Translations under genes and position numbers: made by a program
Notes under the pieces: generated by a model
What the model was told of the DNA's origin: nothing
The model's input: only the letters and a program-made list of their open reading frames with translations
Databases searched by the model: none
Source: Thuidium tamariscinum
Lineage: Eukaryota > Streptophyta > Bryopsida > Hypnales > Thuidiaceae
Direction: 5' to 3'
DNA: 64,000 nt
Assembly: GCA_947034885.2 (NCBI GenBank)
Contig: OX344753.2
Coordinates: forward strand, 6,200,001-6,264,000
Shown: piece after piece, positions 35,936 to 45,687 of the stretch
Numbering within the stretch: position 1 is the first letter of the stretch
How the letters are laid out: each line of letters opens with the position of its first letter

Positions 35936-37189
35936 TTCTATACACTCACATAATAGTCTATTGCACTCTTTAAGTTTGGAATTTTGAAAAATATTTTAAT
36001 CAACAATTTTGACCAATGTACTAAAAGTTGACATTTACTGACTATTTTTTTCTTCTTAAAAACACCTTTTGTCCTATAGGAGTAATAGCATCTCTTACCA
36101 TAAAGGTATATATCATCATTTCTAACATATGTTGCAATGGGCATTTTGAATTCAAGAACCCTACTAGAGTATCCTAAATCCCAACTTCAAAACCTCTAAC
36201 TAGAATAAACCTGTCATCAATCAGACACATCTCAAAACTCGACACTAACTTTGTTATTTATCGCACAAGCACTATACATCACCGTACATAAATTAAGCTA
36301 GAAATTGGACCACCACACACTCATTGCACATTGTACGGTTAAGGGTTGCATTATTTTTTTCAAAAGATTTCGTTCATGTTGCTTTCAAGTTGCAACAAAA
36401 TTTGCAAGAAGAAACCTTTTTTTGTAATTTGTTTTTGAGTCAAGCTTAACGTGCCATTGAACAATTGTGCCAAATTTGAGAGCTTGCAAGTGCCTATTGA
36501 GTTATAGAGAAGGATTTGAATTTGTTGTGTGTGGTGGTTGGCAAGGTTACTCTAATTTAGTGCAAGATCAAACTATACAAGTTAAAGTAGTTTAAATTTG
36601 ATTTTTATTTATCATTCACATGTACACCTCAAGAAAAAGGAAAACAAATTGCTTCAAAGTATGCAATCCCTCTGTAAAGTTTTAAATTAAAAAAACCAAA
36701 AAACCAAATTCCATTGATAAAGGAACTCTGTAAATGTTTTCATGAGCAACCCACCCACCTATCCAAAAGAGAGTCCAAATTTTGGGAGTGTTTGCAACTT
36801 TCTTTATGGTGGGTGGGTTGCAAAAATGTCATTTCAATGAGCAACCCCCTCACCCAAATGAGAGTCGCAATCATTCAAACAAGCCAAGGTAAGGGAGAAG
36901 GTCCATAAATCGACCATCTAAGGGCTGGAACAGAATTTTGGGTAGGTGAAAGATCTTGAAATATTTTCCAGTGAATTTTTCTTGAAAGACAGCTTGAACA
37001 GGCATCTAACCCAAGTCGTTTCATATTTTTTGGAGCTATGTAGAATTAGTTATGAATTTCTGAAGTCAATATGGCATAGGGCTCCAAAACCGTCCACCCC
37101 TTCAAATGTTTATTGTTTGTACATTACTGTAAAGATCAGAAAGCATCATGTACCAGAAATGTACATTTCAGAAGGTGAGCTGTTTTGGA
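35936..37189. other. Distal upstream region of the HD-Zip gene
   Basis: AT-rich with no gene. It contains a perfect 14-base inverted repeat (36746-36759 and 36808-36821, GCAACCCACCCACC and its complement). About 80 bases near 37010-37085 (AAGTCGTTTCATATTTTTTG) recur near 57233-57310. Three GTAC words lie close together at 37119, 37150 and 37161. Confidence 0.5.
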
Positions 37190-38247
37190 GCCTGAGCGGT
37201 TTTCGAGCCTCCTCCCTTGGTGGTTGCTCTCTCTCCCCCCCTTTTTTCACCACAGCAGGCGGCAGAGCTCGCGATCCGTCATCTGCTAAGATATGCCCCT
37301 TGACCCCGCCTGCCTTCCTCCATTTCCCTCCCACCGTCACACTCTCCAATTCCCCCTTTCGCCCTTTACTAAAATAGTCCCCCCCGCCTGGCTTCTTTTT
37401 CCAGATCGTATCCCCTCCCACACCACCTCCAATAGTCCAATGCCGTACCACCAAGTCCTCATTTTCCAATGCTCCAGTACAAACGTGCCAACGGATTCAC
37501 ACCGGACCACACAAGCCCATGAGCATTATTAGTCCAACTTACAGAAATTGAAGAGTAAGTTGGAGAATCCTGCCCCTCACTTTAGCAATGAATCCGTTTC
37601 ATTAGTTTCAAAGAAGAACAACGAGGAGAGAATCCAAACCATTGGTAATAAGTGAACTTCGTTAAGTTGCTCAACATTAACTTACGCATCATGTTTCCCT
37701 CACTCTTCGACGGAGTAATAATGAAGTGAAGAGTGCACTGTCGGCCTGGCACTTCCACCTCGAAGTCTACAAGTTTTAAGACTTGGGATTTAGTTACTAG
37801 TAGCTGGCCTCGGTCGTTGGTTCACTCGCCTTCAGTTCAGTGCTGCTCGCTCACTAAACTCCCGAGCACACGTTCCCACGAAGTCGGTTGACATTACCCA
37901 GCCAGGCGCGCCCGGGCCCAGCTGCTACCGGTAGCTGCTCCCCTCCCTCTCCGAGAGGAAAAAAGGAAAAAAAGCGGCGGCGTTCGCCTGTTTCGCAAAG
38001 TCAACAGAATCTCCGCTAGGGGCAGGCAGAGTACTTGTGCTCGTCACTCGTCAAGATGGGAGCATAGTACTCGTATCATAGTGGTGTGAGAATTTTCCCT
38101 TTCGGCACCACCGCCGCCCGAAGCCAAGCCCGGCTTTGAACTGGAGGCACCTTGTCATCTCCGTTGCACAACCCCAGCAGGAGCTTGTTGAGTCTCGCTC
38201 TCACGGTTCGTCTGTGTTTGGGTGGGGTGGGTTGGTTCGGTCTGTCT

Positions 38248-38266
38248 GGGTGGGTGGGTTGGTGGG
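38248..38266 (+). promoter_or_regulatory. G-quadruplex motif in the putative 5' leader
   Basis: GGGTGGGTGGGTTGGTGGG fits the G3-loop pattern with loops of 1, 1 and 5 bases. A second G-run cluster lies just upstream at 38220-38231. It is on the sense strand about 480 bases before the start codon, so if transcribed it could fold in the mRNA. Confidence 0.55.
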
Positions 38267-38311
38267 TTGCTGTGTTTGGGCTGAGCTTTCTGTCTCTGTA
38301 TTTGGATCCCG

Positions 38312-38413
38312 ATGTCGCGGCGAGCGCCATCGAGAAGCCAACTGGAGAGGAGAAGCCGTCTGAGCTTCTGGTGTGCTAGTACGGGGGGCATTGTTGCTGC
38401 AAGTACTGACTAG
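38312..38413 (+). promoter_or_regulatory. Upstream open reading frame, 33 codons
   Basis: ATG at 38312 runs to TAG at 38411-38413. The peptide is arginine- and serine-rich (starts MSRRAPSRSQ). It is relevant only if this part is in the mature leader. Conservation is unknown. Confidence 0.3.
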
Positions 38414-38464
38414 CGCCCGGAGATCGAGGTGGCGGTAGTTTGGACTTTTTTTTTTCCTGTGTGT

Positions 38465-38536
38465 ATGTGTTTGTGTGGGGTTGCGATTATTGGGTATTTT
38501 GGGGGAGGAAAAAAAGTAGTGTTGAGGCGAGAGTGA
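38465..38536 (+). promoter_or_regulatory. Upstream open reading frame, 23 codons
   Basis: ATG at 38465 to TGA at 38534-38536, encoding a short glycine- and valine-rich peptide (starts MCLCGVAIIG). It lies in the G/T-rich leader. Confidence 0.3.
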
Positions 38537-38548
38537 TCGAGGCTCTGT

Positions 38549-38554
38549 ATGTAA
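38549..38554 (+). promoter_or_regulatory. AUG-stop element in the leader
   Basis: ATG is followed at once by TAA. Such minimal start-stop elements are known in plant leaders to hold ribosomes and lower downstream initiation. Whether this one is transcribed is not shown. Confidence 0.35.
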
Positions 38555-38691
38555 GGGTGTAAGCCGAGGTAGCGCAATTTGACGAATTTTCTCGTGGAGC
38601 ATTGTTCTGGGACGGGAGGGTAGTGTGTAGTGTAGTACTGGACAGGGACGTTTGTCGTAGTGGACAGGTTGAAAGGGACGTTGGTCGAGGA

Positions 38692-38709
38692 ATGCTGAGA
38701 GGGAGGTGA
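38692..38709 (+). promoter_or_regulatory. Five-codon upstream open reading frame next to the main start
   Basis: ATG CTG AGA GGG AGG TGA ends 38 bases before the main ATG. It has G at -3, a better context than the main ATG (C at -3, A at +4), so scanning ribosomes would be expected to meet it first. Confidence 0.4.
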
Positions 38710-38747
38710 GAGCGTTGGGTGCTGTAAGGGTGGAGGTGGAGAGCCGA

Positions 38748-41099
38748 ATGAGGCTTGGAGGCGTGACCGTGCTCGTAACTCCGAACGGCAATCTGGGGCG
38801 GGGCTTTGGCGAGCTTGGTGGCATGCCCATGGCGCCGCCTCGCCCTATTCCTCCGTTGGCCATGCCGCGTCCCCCGCCGAAGCACTACTCGTCTCCATCT
38901 CTCTCGCTGGGTCCTCCCGAGGGGAGTCAGACGGCGGAGAGCGAGCAGCAGTTGCAGCAGCAGCAGAAGAGCAAGGAGGAGGAGTATGAGTCGCGCTCCG
39001 GGAGTGACAACATGGAGGGGGGTTCTGGGGACGAGGATCCGGATACAAATCACCCGCGCAAGAAGAGGTACCATCGTCACACGCCGCGGCAGATTCAGGA
39101 GATGGAGATGCTGTTCAAGGAGTGTCCGCACCCGGATGACAAGCAGAGGCAGCAGCTGAGCAAGGACTTGGGTTTGGAGCCCCGGCAGGTGAAGTTTTGG
39201 TTCCAGAACCGGCGGACACAGATGAAGGCGCAGACGGAGCGCGCAGAAAATTCTATGTTGCGGCAGGAGAATGAGAAGGTGCGGTCGGAAAATTTGCTGA
39301 TGCGGGAGGCGTTGAAGAATCCGCAGTGCCCGCATTGTGGGGGTCCGGCGACGGTGGGGGAGATGTCGTTCGATGAGCAGCAGCTCCGCATTGAGAACGG
39401 GCGACTGAAGGAGGAACTGGATCGCGTGTCTGCGCTTGCGGCGAAGTACCTGGGGCGGCCTATCACGCCGCTGGCTGCGCTTCCGAGCTCGTCGCTAGAT
39501 TTGCAAGTGGGGAGCTTCGGTGGCGGGGGGATGCATCACCACTCGAGCATGGATATGGTGGCGGGGCCGAGCGTGGCGGATGTGGCGACGCGACCGGGGG
39601 GGTTGACGGAGGCCGAGAAGCCCATGGTGGTGGAGCTCGCGGTAACGGCGATGGAGGAGCTTGTGCGGATGGCGCAGGCGGAGGACCCGCTGTGGGTGGG
39701 AGTGGGAATGGGCGACGGGAAGGAGCAGCTGAACTACGACGAGTACGTGCGGCAGTTCCCGCGCGGGATTGGGATGCGGCCCCCGGGGTTGAAGACCGAG
39801 GCGACGCGCGAGACGGCGCTGGTGATGATGAACGGCGTGAATTTAGTGGAGACGCTGATGGACGCGACCCAGTGGATGGACATGTTCCCGTGCATGGTGT
39901 CGCGCGCACTCACCGTGGACGTGCTGTCGACGGGCGTGACGGGCAACCGCAACGGCGCCTTGCAGCTCATGTATGGGGAGCTGCAGGTGCTCTCCCCACT
40001 GGTCCCCACACGGGAGATTTACTTCCTGCGCTACTGCAAGCAGCACGCCGAGGGTGTGTGGGCCGTGGTGGACGTGTCGGTGGACTCGCTGCGCGACAAT
40101 CCCCCGCCGTCGCTCATGCGTTGTAGACGCCGACCCTCGGGGGTGCTCATCCAGGACACGCCCAACGGGTACGCGAAGGTGACGTGCGTGGAGCACATGG
40201 AGTACGATGACCGCGCGGTGCACCGCATGTACCGGGAGCTTGTGAACACTGGGATGGCCTTCGGTGCTCAGCGCTGGCTCGCCACTCTGCAGCGCCAATG
40301 CGAGCGCCTGGCTAGTCTGCTCGCCAGCAACATTGCCTCCCGGGACCTGGGCGGGGTGCCGAGCGCCAGCGGCCGACGCAGCATGCTGAAGCTCGCGCAG
40401 CGCATGACCAACAACTTCTGCGCGGGCGTGAGCGCGTCCACGGTGCACACATGGACCACCTTATCGGGCAGCGGCGACGACGACGTTCGCGTCATGACGC
40501 GCAAGAGCGTGGATAACCCCGGGGAGCCGCACGGAATCGTCCTCAGCGCCGCGACTTCCATGTGGCTGCCCGTCTCCCCCGCGCGCGTCTTCCAATTCCT
40601 CCGCGACGAGCGCCTCCGGAGCGAGTGGGACATCCTGTCTAACGGCGGCATGGTCACGGAGATGGCGCACATCGCCAAAGGACAAGACCCTGGCAACAGC
40701 GTCTCACTCCTCCGCGTCAACGCCATGAACTCCAGCCAAAGCAACATGCTCATCCTTCAAGAAAGCTGCACCGACGTCTCGGGATCGCTCGTCATCTACG
40801 CCCCAGTCGACATCCCCGCCATGAATCTGGTCCTGCAAGGCGGCGACCCGGCGTACGTCGCGCTCCTCCCCTCAGGATTCGCAATCCTCCCCGACGGTCC
40901 CAACCCATCAGCAGATCAAACGGGATCCATCACGGAATCTGGGCGCGGAACGGGCTCACTGCTCACAGTTGCATTCCAGATCCTCGTGAGCAGCATTCCC
41001 TCGGCACGCCTCTCGCTCGAATCTGTCGCCACTGTCAACAACCTGATCTCGTGCACAGTGCAGCGCATCAAAGCTGCGCTTCTGGTGGAAGATGCTTAG
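38748..41099 (+). CDS. Class IV HD-Zip transcription factor (GL2/ATML1/PDF2/ANL2 type), single exon
   Basis: A 783-residue nuclear DNA-binding protein. In order: a proline- and glutamine/glutamate-rich N-terminus; a basic RKKR (104-107) leading into a homeodomain (about 103-162) with helix-3 core [11 protein letters not shown]; a zipper-loop-zipper dimerisation segment (about 163-236) with the family's CPHCGG pair (C194, C197) and GEMSFDEQ; a START domain (about 288-515), known to bind lipids in this class; and a C-terminal SAD region to about 780. Length suits the family (roughly 720-800). Known members control epidermal identity and bind L1-box sites. I chose the ATG at 38748; the open frame extends to a GTG at 38706, and a stop lies in frame at 38670. 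The start context is weak, so Met26 or Met28 could also serve. No intron interrupts it, although seed-plant members have several. Codons favour G in the first half and C in the second. Confidence 0.96.
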   Translation: MRLGGVTVLVTPNGNLGRGFGELGGMPMAPPRPIPPLAMPRPPPKHYSSPSLSLGPPEGSQTAESEQQLQQQQKSKEEEYESRSGSDNMEGGSGDEDPDTNHPRKKRYHRHTPRQIQEMEMLFKECPHPDDKQRQQLSKDLGLEPRQVKFWFQNRRTQMKAQTERAENSMLRQENEKVRSENLLMREALKNPQCPHCGGPATVGEMSFDEQQLRIENGRLKEELDRVSALAAKYLGRPITPLAALPSSSLDLQVGSFGGGGMHHHSSMDMVAGPSVADVATRPGGLTEAEKPMVVELAVTAMEELVRMAQAEDPLWVGVGMGDGKEQLNYDEYVRQFPRGIGMRPPGLKTEATRETALVMMNGVNLVETLMDATQWMDMFPCMVSRALTVDVLSTGVTGNRNGALQLMYGELQVLSPLVPTREIYFLRYCKQHAEGVWAVVDVSVDSLRDNPPPSLMRCRRRPSGVLIQDTPNGYAKVTCVEHMEYDDRAVHRMYRELVNTGMAFGAQRWLATLQRQCERLASLLASNIASRDLGGVPSASGRRSMLKLAQRMTNNFCAGVSASTVHTWTTLSGSGDDDVRVMTRKSVDNPGEPHGIVLSAATSMWLPVSPARVFQFLRDERLRSEWDILSNGGMVTEMAHIAKGQDPGNSVSLLRVNAMNSSQSNMLILQESCTDVSGSLVIYAPVDIPAMNLVLQGGDPAYVALLPSGFAILPDGPNPSADQTGSITESGRGTGSLLTVAFQILVSSIPSARLSLESVATVNNLISCTVQRIKAALLVEDA
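38945..38968 (+). repeat. CAG-rich run coding for glutamine
   Basis: A short CAG-type run within the HD-Zip coding sequence gives the QQLQQQQ tract before the homeodomain. Such tracts vary in length between alleles and species. Confidence 0.7.
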
Positions 41100-42389
41100 C
41101 TTGAAGACCCTATTCCCACAACCGACTGTTCCCCCAAACCAATATCTCTGCAGTCCCTCTGCAGCTGATCCACTCCACCACGACAGTCTGTGCATCACGG
41201 ATCACTCCCGAGGGTTCAGAGTTTGGGTGGGCATGCTTGCATTTGAGGAGCCTTCAAGACTGTGTGTTTATCTCACATTGAGCGCGGTCTTGAGCGTTCC
41301 TCAGGAGGGAATGAATACTCACATGGATCTGGTGATGTCGACCGATGATCAGAAGAAACGCCATTTTTACTTGGTGGACCTGCCTGGCCTGCAATTGCAA
41401 ATCGGATATACATACACTTCACATCGACGAGGCGACGTAGGAAATGAGTCAAGAGCGAACCACCCCTGATGGCCCTTACTGCGTGCGTTTGTAGCTGTTG
41501 CTTCTTCTGCTTTCCACTTTCTGTCAATGCAGGTTGGCTGGTCATTTTCTAGCTTTCCTGCACATCGGGCTCCGCCACGCACGACGGGTAGTGGTTCGGG
41601 TATTGACTGACTTCCGGCTTCGCCTCTCTCTCATTTCTTGTAGCATTTTCAACCAATTGCTTCGTCATCCGATCCTGGCCTTGACAGCTTTGTCTATTTT
41701 GGGACCGTCTTTGTTAATACAAGCTTGTCATTACATTCCGTGGCTTGTTCTTCTTTTCATTGCTGTGCTTCGACCGGGATTGTATCACGTGTACATAGTT
41801 GCCATAATATTGCATGGATTCAGTTGGGCCTCACTGTTGTGGGCCGATGCTTTCGTGTGCATGGACACGAACTGCGTTACCAACAGTGCGTAGGGTGCTT
41901 CTCAGGAATGTCGACGATCAATGCTGTGATCCATCTTCGACGTCTCGATCTCATGCTGAATTCCTGGTGTTTCGGATATTTTTTACATTTCTAGAATTCT
42001 AGTACCAAGCTCTGCATATATTAAACATTTTCCCGTACAGGAGTGATGGCGTACGCTGATGTTGCCAAGCTATATGAGAAGAGTGACGGCAGAGGCTTCC
42101 AAGGTTGACCAACTGATGAGGAAGACGTGCATGTAATTTATTATTGCTCGCTTAGACACGGTGTGCTCATATTTGCGTATTTGTTTAATCGGCTTTGCCT
42201 GTTGGGGTGCCGACTGCCAAGTGTCATACGGTCTTGACCCGTTTCCTGCCATTCCTGCGCTTTCATTAATGATTTTCAACTGGGCCACTGCCAGGGGCCA
42301 GGGGCCAGGGCCCAGGGCCAACGGGAGAGCATTCTACGCATTGACTGACGTTGCTGCAGCACTTACAACAGCTGCAAAATAATAATAAA
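41100..42389 (+). other. 3' flank and likely 3' untranslated region of the HD-Zip gene
   Basis: GC-moderate sequence continuous with the gene island. A candidate polyadenylation signal, AATAAA, lies at 42384-42389 after AATAAT; nearer A/T-rich candidates sit around 42015. The reading frames here (for example 41498-41893, hydrophobic, non-ATG start) show no family motif. A 7-base tandem run of GGGGCCA type lies at 42291-42320. Confidence 0.45.
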
Positions 42390-42559
42390 CTATGGAGAGT
42401 TCCCTTACACTTGTACTCATGGGATTCTACTTGCGTTCATAAAAGTTCCCAACCCTTGTTGCCAGGATGCACTGCGTGATATTATGGGTCGCATTAAACG
42501 CAAGCGAATTCGACGTACCTTGATTTCACACTGCATGAAAAAATCGAGATCGGTTTGTA

Positions 42560-42822
42560 AGGTGGATACGTCACTTATTCTTACTGTGCCTAGTTCCTGT
42601 TATCATGCTGTTCAGATTTTTATACACTCTTGTTGGCGAGTGAAAGCATGTTCCAACGCACCAAAGAACAAAGGATTTGGATACTGTATGCAAAAGTTAT
42701 TAACGGTCAAAGTCCGTTTTTGAAAGTGCCATCTGTAGTCTGGGTACATGACTGATTTTGGAAATGTATGTGCATTGTAGATGGTGCTTTAAGGTCATTT
42801 GCCATATTGGGTGTACCTACCT
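42560..42822 (+). mobile_element. TA-flanked MITE, family M1, 263 bases
   Basis: Ends AGGTGGATAC and GTACCTACCT with TA at 42558-42559 and 42823-42824. Very similar to 22370-22641 in the same orientation (GTTGGCGAGTGAAAGCATGT, ACATGACTGATTTTGGAAAT). It lies about 1.5 kb beyond the HD-Zip stop codon, at the edge of the GC-rich island. Confidence 0.75.
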
Positions 42823-42919
42823 TAATTGGGTCTAGGGTTGGGTTTTTTTTGGCTTTCAGGTGCTAGATTGCACCGAGAGAGAGTAATTTTGCTAAAAAAA
42901 ATGGTAGTAGAAGCTTGAA

Positions 42920-43110
42920 GTTATTTGCCACAAAAATTTTAATTGAAAAAAAAATCTTGGATGAAATTACCTAATTGTGGATGAAAACAAAATTATGGAC
43001 ATGTGATATGTGCTTATTCCATAAATGATATTTTCTATTTGATATGTAGACGAATGTTGAAATTTGGAGTACAAATGACACATTTAATATTGGCACTTCA
43101 TTAAAAATGA
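42920..43110 (-). repeat. Dispersed repeat R3 copy, inverted
   Basis: Contains the complement of R3 blocks in reverse order: TCTTGGATGAAATTACC, ATTGTGGATGAAAACAAAAT, ATGATATTTTCTATTTGATA and ATTGGCACTTCAT. Confidence 0.5.
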
Positions 43111-43279
43111 AAAAACAAAACAAAACAAACACTCTAATGTTGGATCTAACAACAAATGTTTAAGTGCTTGACATTTTTTTTCCAATCAAATGAACCAAAA
43201 TTTCATTGCCAGAAAAACAAAATGCAAACCTGCTAGCTACATGGCTCACTATTTTTTAATTTTATCTTTGATTGTGTTT

Positions 43280-43570
43280 GCTTACAGTGACCACTACCAA
43301 AATCATTGCTCTGTGCCTAATGATTATTAGACTAGTCGACTTATCAAATTTTTAATTGGTAATTGAAAGGTTCCAATGCACCAAAGAATGCAACAATTGG
43401 ATATTGTATGCAAAAGTTATAGAAGGTCAAAGTTCTCAGTTTAGTAGATAGTCCAAGATTGTTTCTTCAACAAATGTATGTTGTCATTTTGAAAATGTAC
43501 ATTGGAAGGGTTAGGTGATGGTGGTTGTAGCCTTGTAGGCAATGTGCAATTTTGGATGTACCCATCTAAA
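43280..43570 (+). mobile_element. Decayed M1 MITE copy
   Basis: Resembles 42560-42822 in order: CTGTGCCTAATG, GGTTCCAATGCACCAAAGAA, TATGCAAAAGTTAT and a right end GATGTACCCATCTAAA. The left end is unclear and it is much more diverged than the other M1 copies. Confidence 0.5.
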
Positions 43571-44092
43571 ATTGACTTCAAAAGATTTCCCTTAAAATTT
43601 TCCTTGGGAAATGTATTGATGATACATTTAATCCTCCTTCTTCCCTATTTTTGAATACTTTTGAAAATTAGTTATGAAATTTTGAAGTTGAAATGACGTA
43701 GAAATCTATACAATATCCTTTAGCAAGGTAAAAGGTTTTCATTAATCCTTTTATATATGAACTCTTTGGAGGGGTTTGCATTTTTTTTTCATACATCCTT
43801 TTACAAATATATTATTTTTGTTAATCTCATCAAAATTGATGACTTAGAAAGTTTACCTTTTTAGAGATTCAATAAGTGCTATGAATGGATGAAAAGGTAC
43901 TTGGACAAAACTTTTCATTTCAACCTACTACCTTCTCATTGGATTAAATATTTTATGTTTTATTATTCAAAATATGGATGGTGGAGTGCTTAAGGGGTGA
44001 TAAAAAAGCTGTAGTTGGAATAATTTGCAATTGCCAAATAATGCAAATGCAAGAAACATGTCAATTGGAGAAGGTACACTAACCTCATTTAC
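43571..44092. other. AT-rich intergenic DNA
   Basis: Nothing was recognised. Confidence 0.6.
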
Positions 44093-44142
44093 TTAAGCCC
44101 TAAAAGACCAAGCTATGATTTTGGCAACAAAGAAAATTTAGG

Positions 44143-44518
44143 CAACTCATTATGAATGGAGTTTTCTCTTTTTTTTTCTTTGAAATTTTTACTCGACATT
44201 TAAACAAGGAATATCTTTAGGGCCCCAAAATTTTCACAACTCACTATGAATGGAGTTTTCTCTTTTTTTTTCTTTGAAATTTTTACTCGACATTTAAACA
44301 AGGAATATCTTTAGGGCCCCAAAATTTTCACAACTCACTATGAATGGAGTTTTCTCTTTTTTTTTCTTTGAAATTTTTACTCGACATTTAAACAAGGAAT
44401 ATCTTTAGGGCCCCAAAATTTTCACAACTCACTATGAATGGAGTTTTCTCTTTTTTTTTCTTTGAAATTTTTACTCGACATTTAAACAAGGAATATCTTT
44501 AGGGCCCCAAAATTTTCA
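44143..44518 (+). repeat. Tandem array, four units of 94 bases
   Basis: Units start at 44143, 44237, 44331 and 44425, each beginning CAACTCAYTATGAATGGAG and including ACTCGACATTTAAACAAGGA. They are almost identical (one C/T difference seen in the first). Single-copy equivalents occur in other subfamily I elements, so the array arose inside this copy and recently. Confidence 0.95.
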
Positions 44519-44765
44519 CAACTCTTGACTACATGGTTCAAAAGTTATTACATAATATGTAGTTTTTTTCACTAGCTGGGCAATTGAAGTAGATTGAAGA
44601 ATACACTTTTTCCATACATGTTAATTTGAAATTGATTTTTTCAATTTATATATATTTGGAAAGCTTAGAATGATTTCTATTTTAATTAATGAGATATAAG
44701 TTATGAAGTATTTTAGTTTGCAGGTAGTTCCTACTCTATAATAAAATATGAAGTCCTTTTCTTAA

Positions 44766-45687
44766 CCCCTAAAGGACTGTTGTTCCCTCAAGGGATAAAA
44801 TGGACTTTGGGTAGGTTCCTATCACCTTATTTTTTGGTGAAACTTTTTGTAATTGTCTCATAAGATAGAAAAATTGATTATCTTTAAGTGAATATAATTT
44901 TTACTTCAATTGTTGCTTGGGAGCAAAAGTTATACACTACAAAAGTTCAAAAATAAACTCAATGGGCAATACATTTTTTTTCACAAAGACAAAATTAAAA
45001 TTAAAATTTTCTTCCCTAAACTAATATATTCTTGTCTACATGTGACTATTTGATTCATTCTATTTGGACTAGTAATAACGGGAGTAATAAAAAAATTGTA
45101 GACAATATTGTGTGTGTTTTTGGCAATTTTAGCATCTGCTTGAAAAGTACATTGTAGGATTTACTTTTGAATGCAATTTTCACAATTTTTCAAAAGAAAT
45201 TGTTTGACAAGGTTTCATTTACTTACTAGAACAATATCACCATTGTCATTATTGTATTTCAATCTTGTATTAAAGCTATCAACCATTTAGTTTCTCTTTC
45301 AATCTTGGACCTAATTCTACTTAACAATTTTTAAAGAAAGAAATCAAGGTTTCTTTGTGAATTTTTTCCTCTAGATTCTTGAATCAATTTTCTAACATAA
45401 AAATCTTAAATTCAAATTCTATAGATCATAAAAATTCCAGAAATGGTGGTCAAAGTCAATTGAAATTGTAGACTGCAATTCAATTTTTTTTCCCTCTAAC
45501 TTTGAATGCTCATGTCTTCCAATCTATAAGGTCAAATTTCATGAATTTTGCAATATGATCTCAAAAAAGTTAAGTACAAGATCCTATAGTTAGATTTTCT
45601 TAAATTTTGTTTTTGTGGATGAATGCAACAAAAATGGTAGTTTTAAGTGTTTTTTGACCCCAAAAAATGGTCTAAGTCCTCTAGGGG
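44766..45687 (+). mobile_element. TTAA-family element, subfamily II, nested (922 bases)
   Basis: TTAA at 44762-44765 and 45688-45691; ends CCCCTAAAGGACTGTTG and GTCCTCTAGGGG. It lies inside a subfamily I element. Removing it with one TTAA restores the normal order of the host element (GTCCTTTTC-TTAA-CTCAATTTT), which matches unoccupied relatives at 658-661 and 18653-18656. This shows that TTAA is the duplicated target. No coding capacity. Confidence 0.85.

Larger units (their letters stand above)
37190..38747 (+). promoter_or_regulatory. GC-rich promoter and 5' leader region of the HD-Zip IV gene
   Basis: Base composition changes abruptly at about 37190 from AT-rich to GC-rich and stays so through the gene. 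The distal part is C-rich (CTCTCTCCCCCCC at 37228). From about 38160 the plus strand becomes G/T-rich, as a transcribed leader might. I see no convincing TATA box and cannot place the transcription start. The leader may also contain an intron. At least three clean upstream AUG frames precede the main start (listed separately). Confidence 0.45.

Noticed and set aside
38706-38747. GTG at 38706 as the start of the HD-Zip protein
   Set aside because: GTG is not a normal plant start; the first in-frame ATG is at 38748 and the 14 extra residues carry no family similarity.
38201-40753. Long minus-strand and alternative-frame open frames across the HD-Zip gene (for example 38201-38863, 38487-39335, 39843-40448, 40268-40753)
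   Set aside because: They overlap a gene with clear family homology, start mostly at non-ATG codons, and are rich in Pro, Arg, Ala or Ser as expected from antisense or shifted reading of GC-rich coding DNA.
41498-41893. Hydrophobic 131-codon frame downstream of the HD-Zip gene
   Set aside because: Non-ATG start, no recognisable membrane-protein family, and position suits a 3' untranslated region.
44143-44518. 94-base array as a centromeric satellite
   Set aside because: Only four units, confined inside one TTAA element whose relatives have the segment once.
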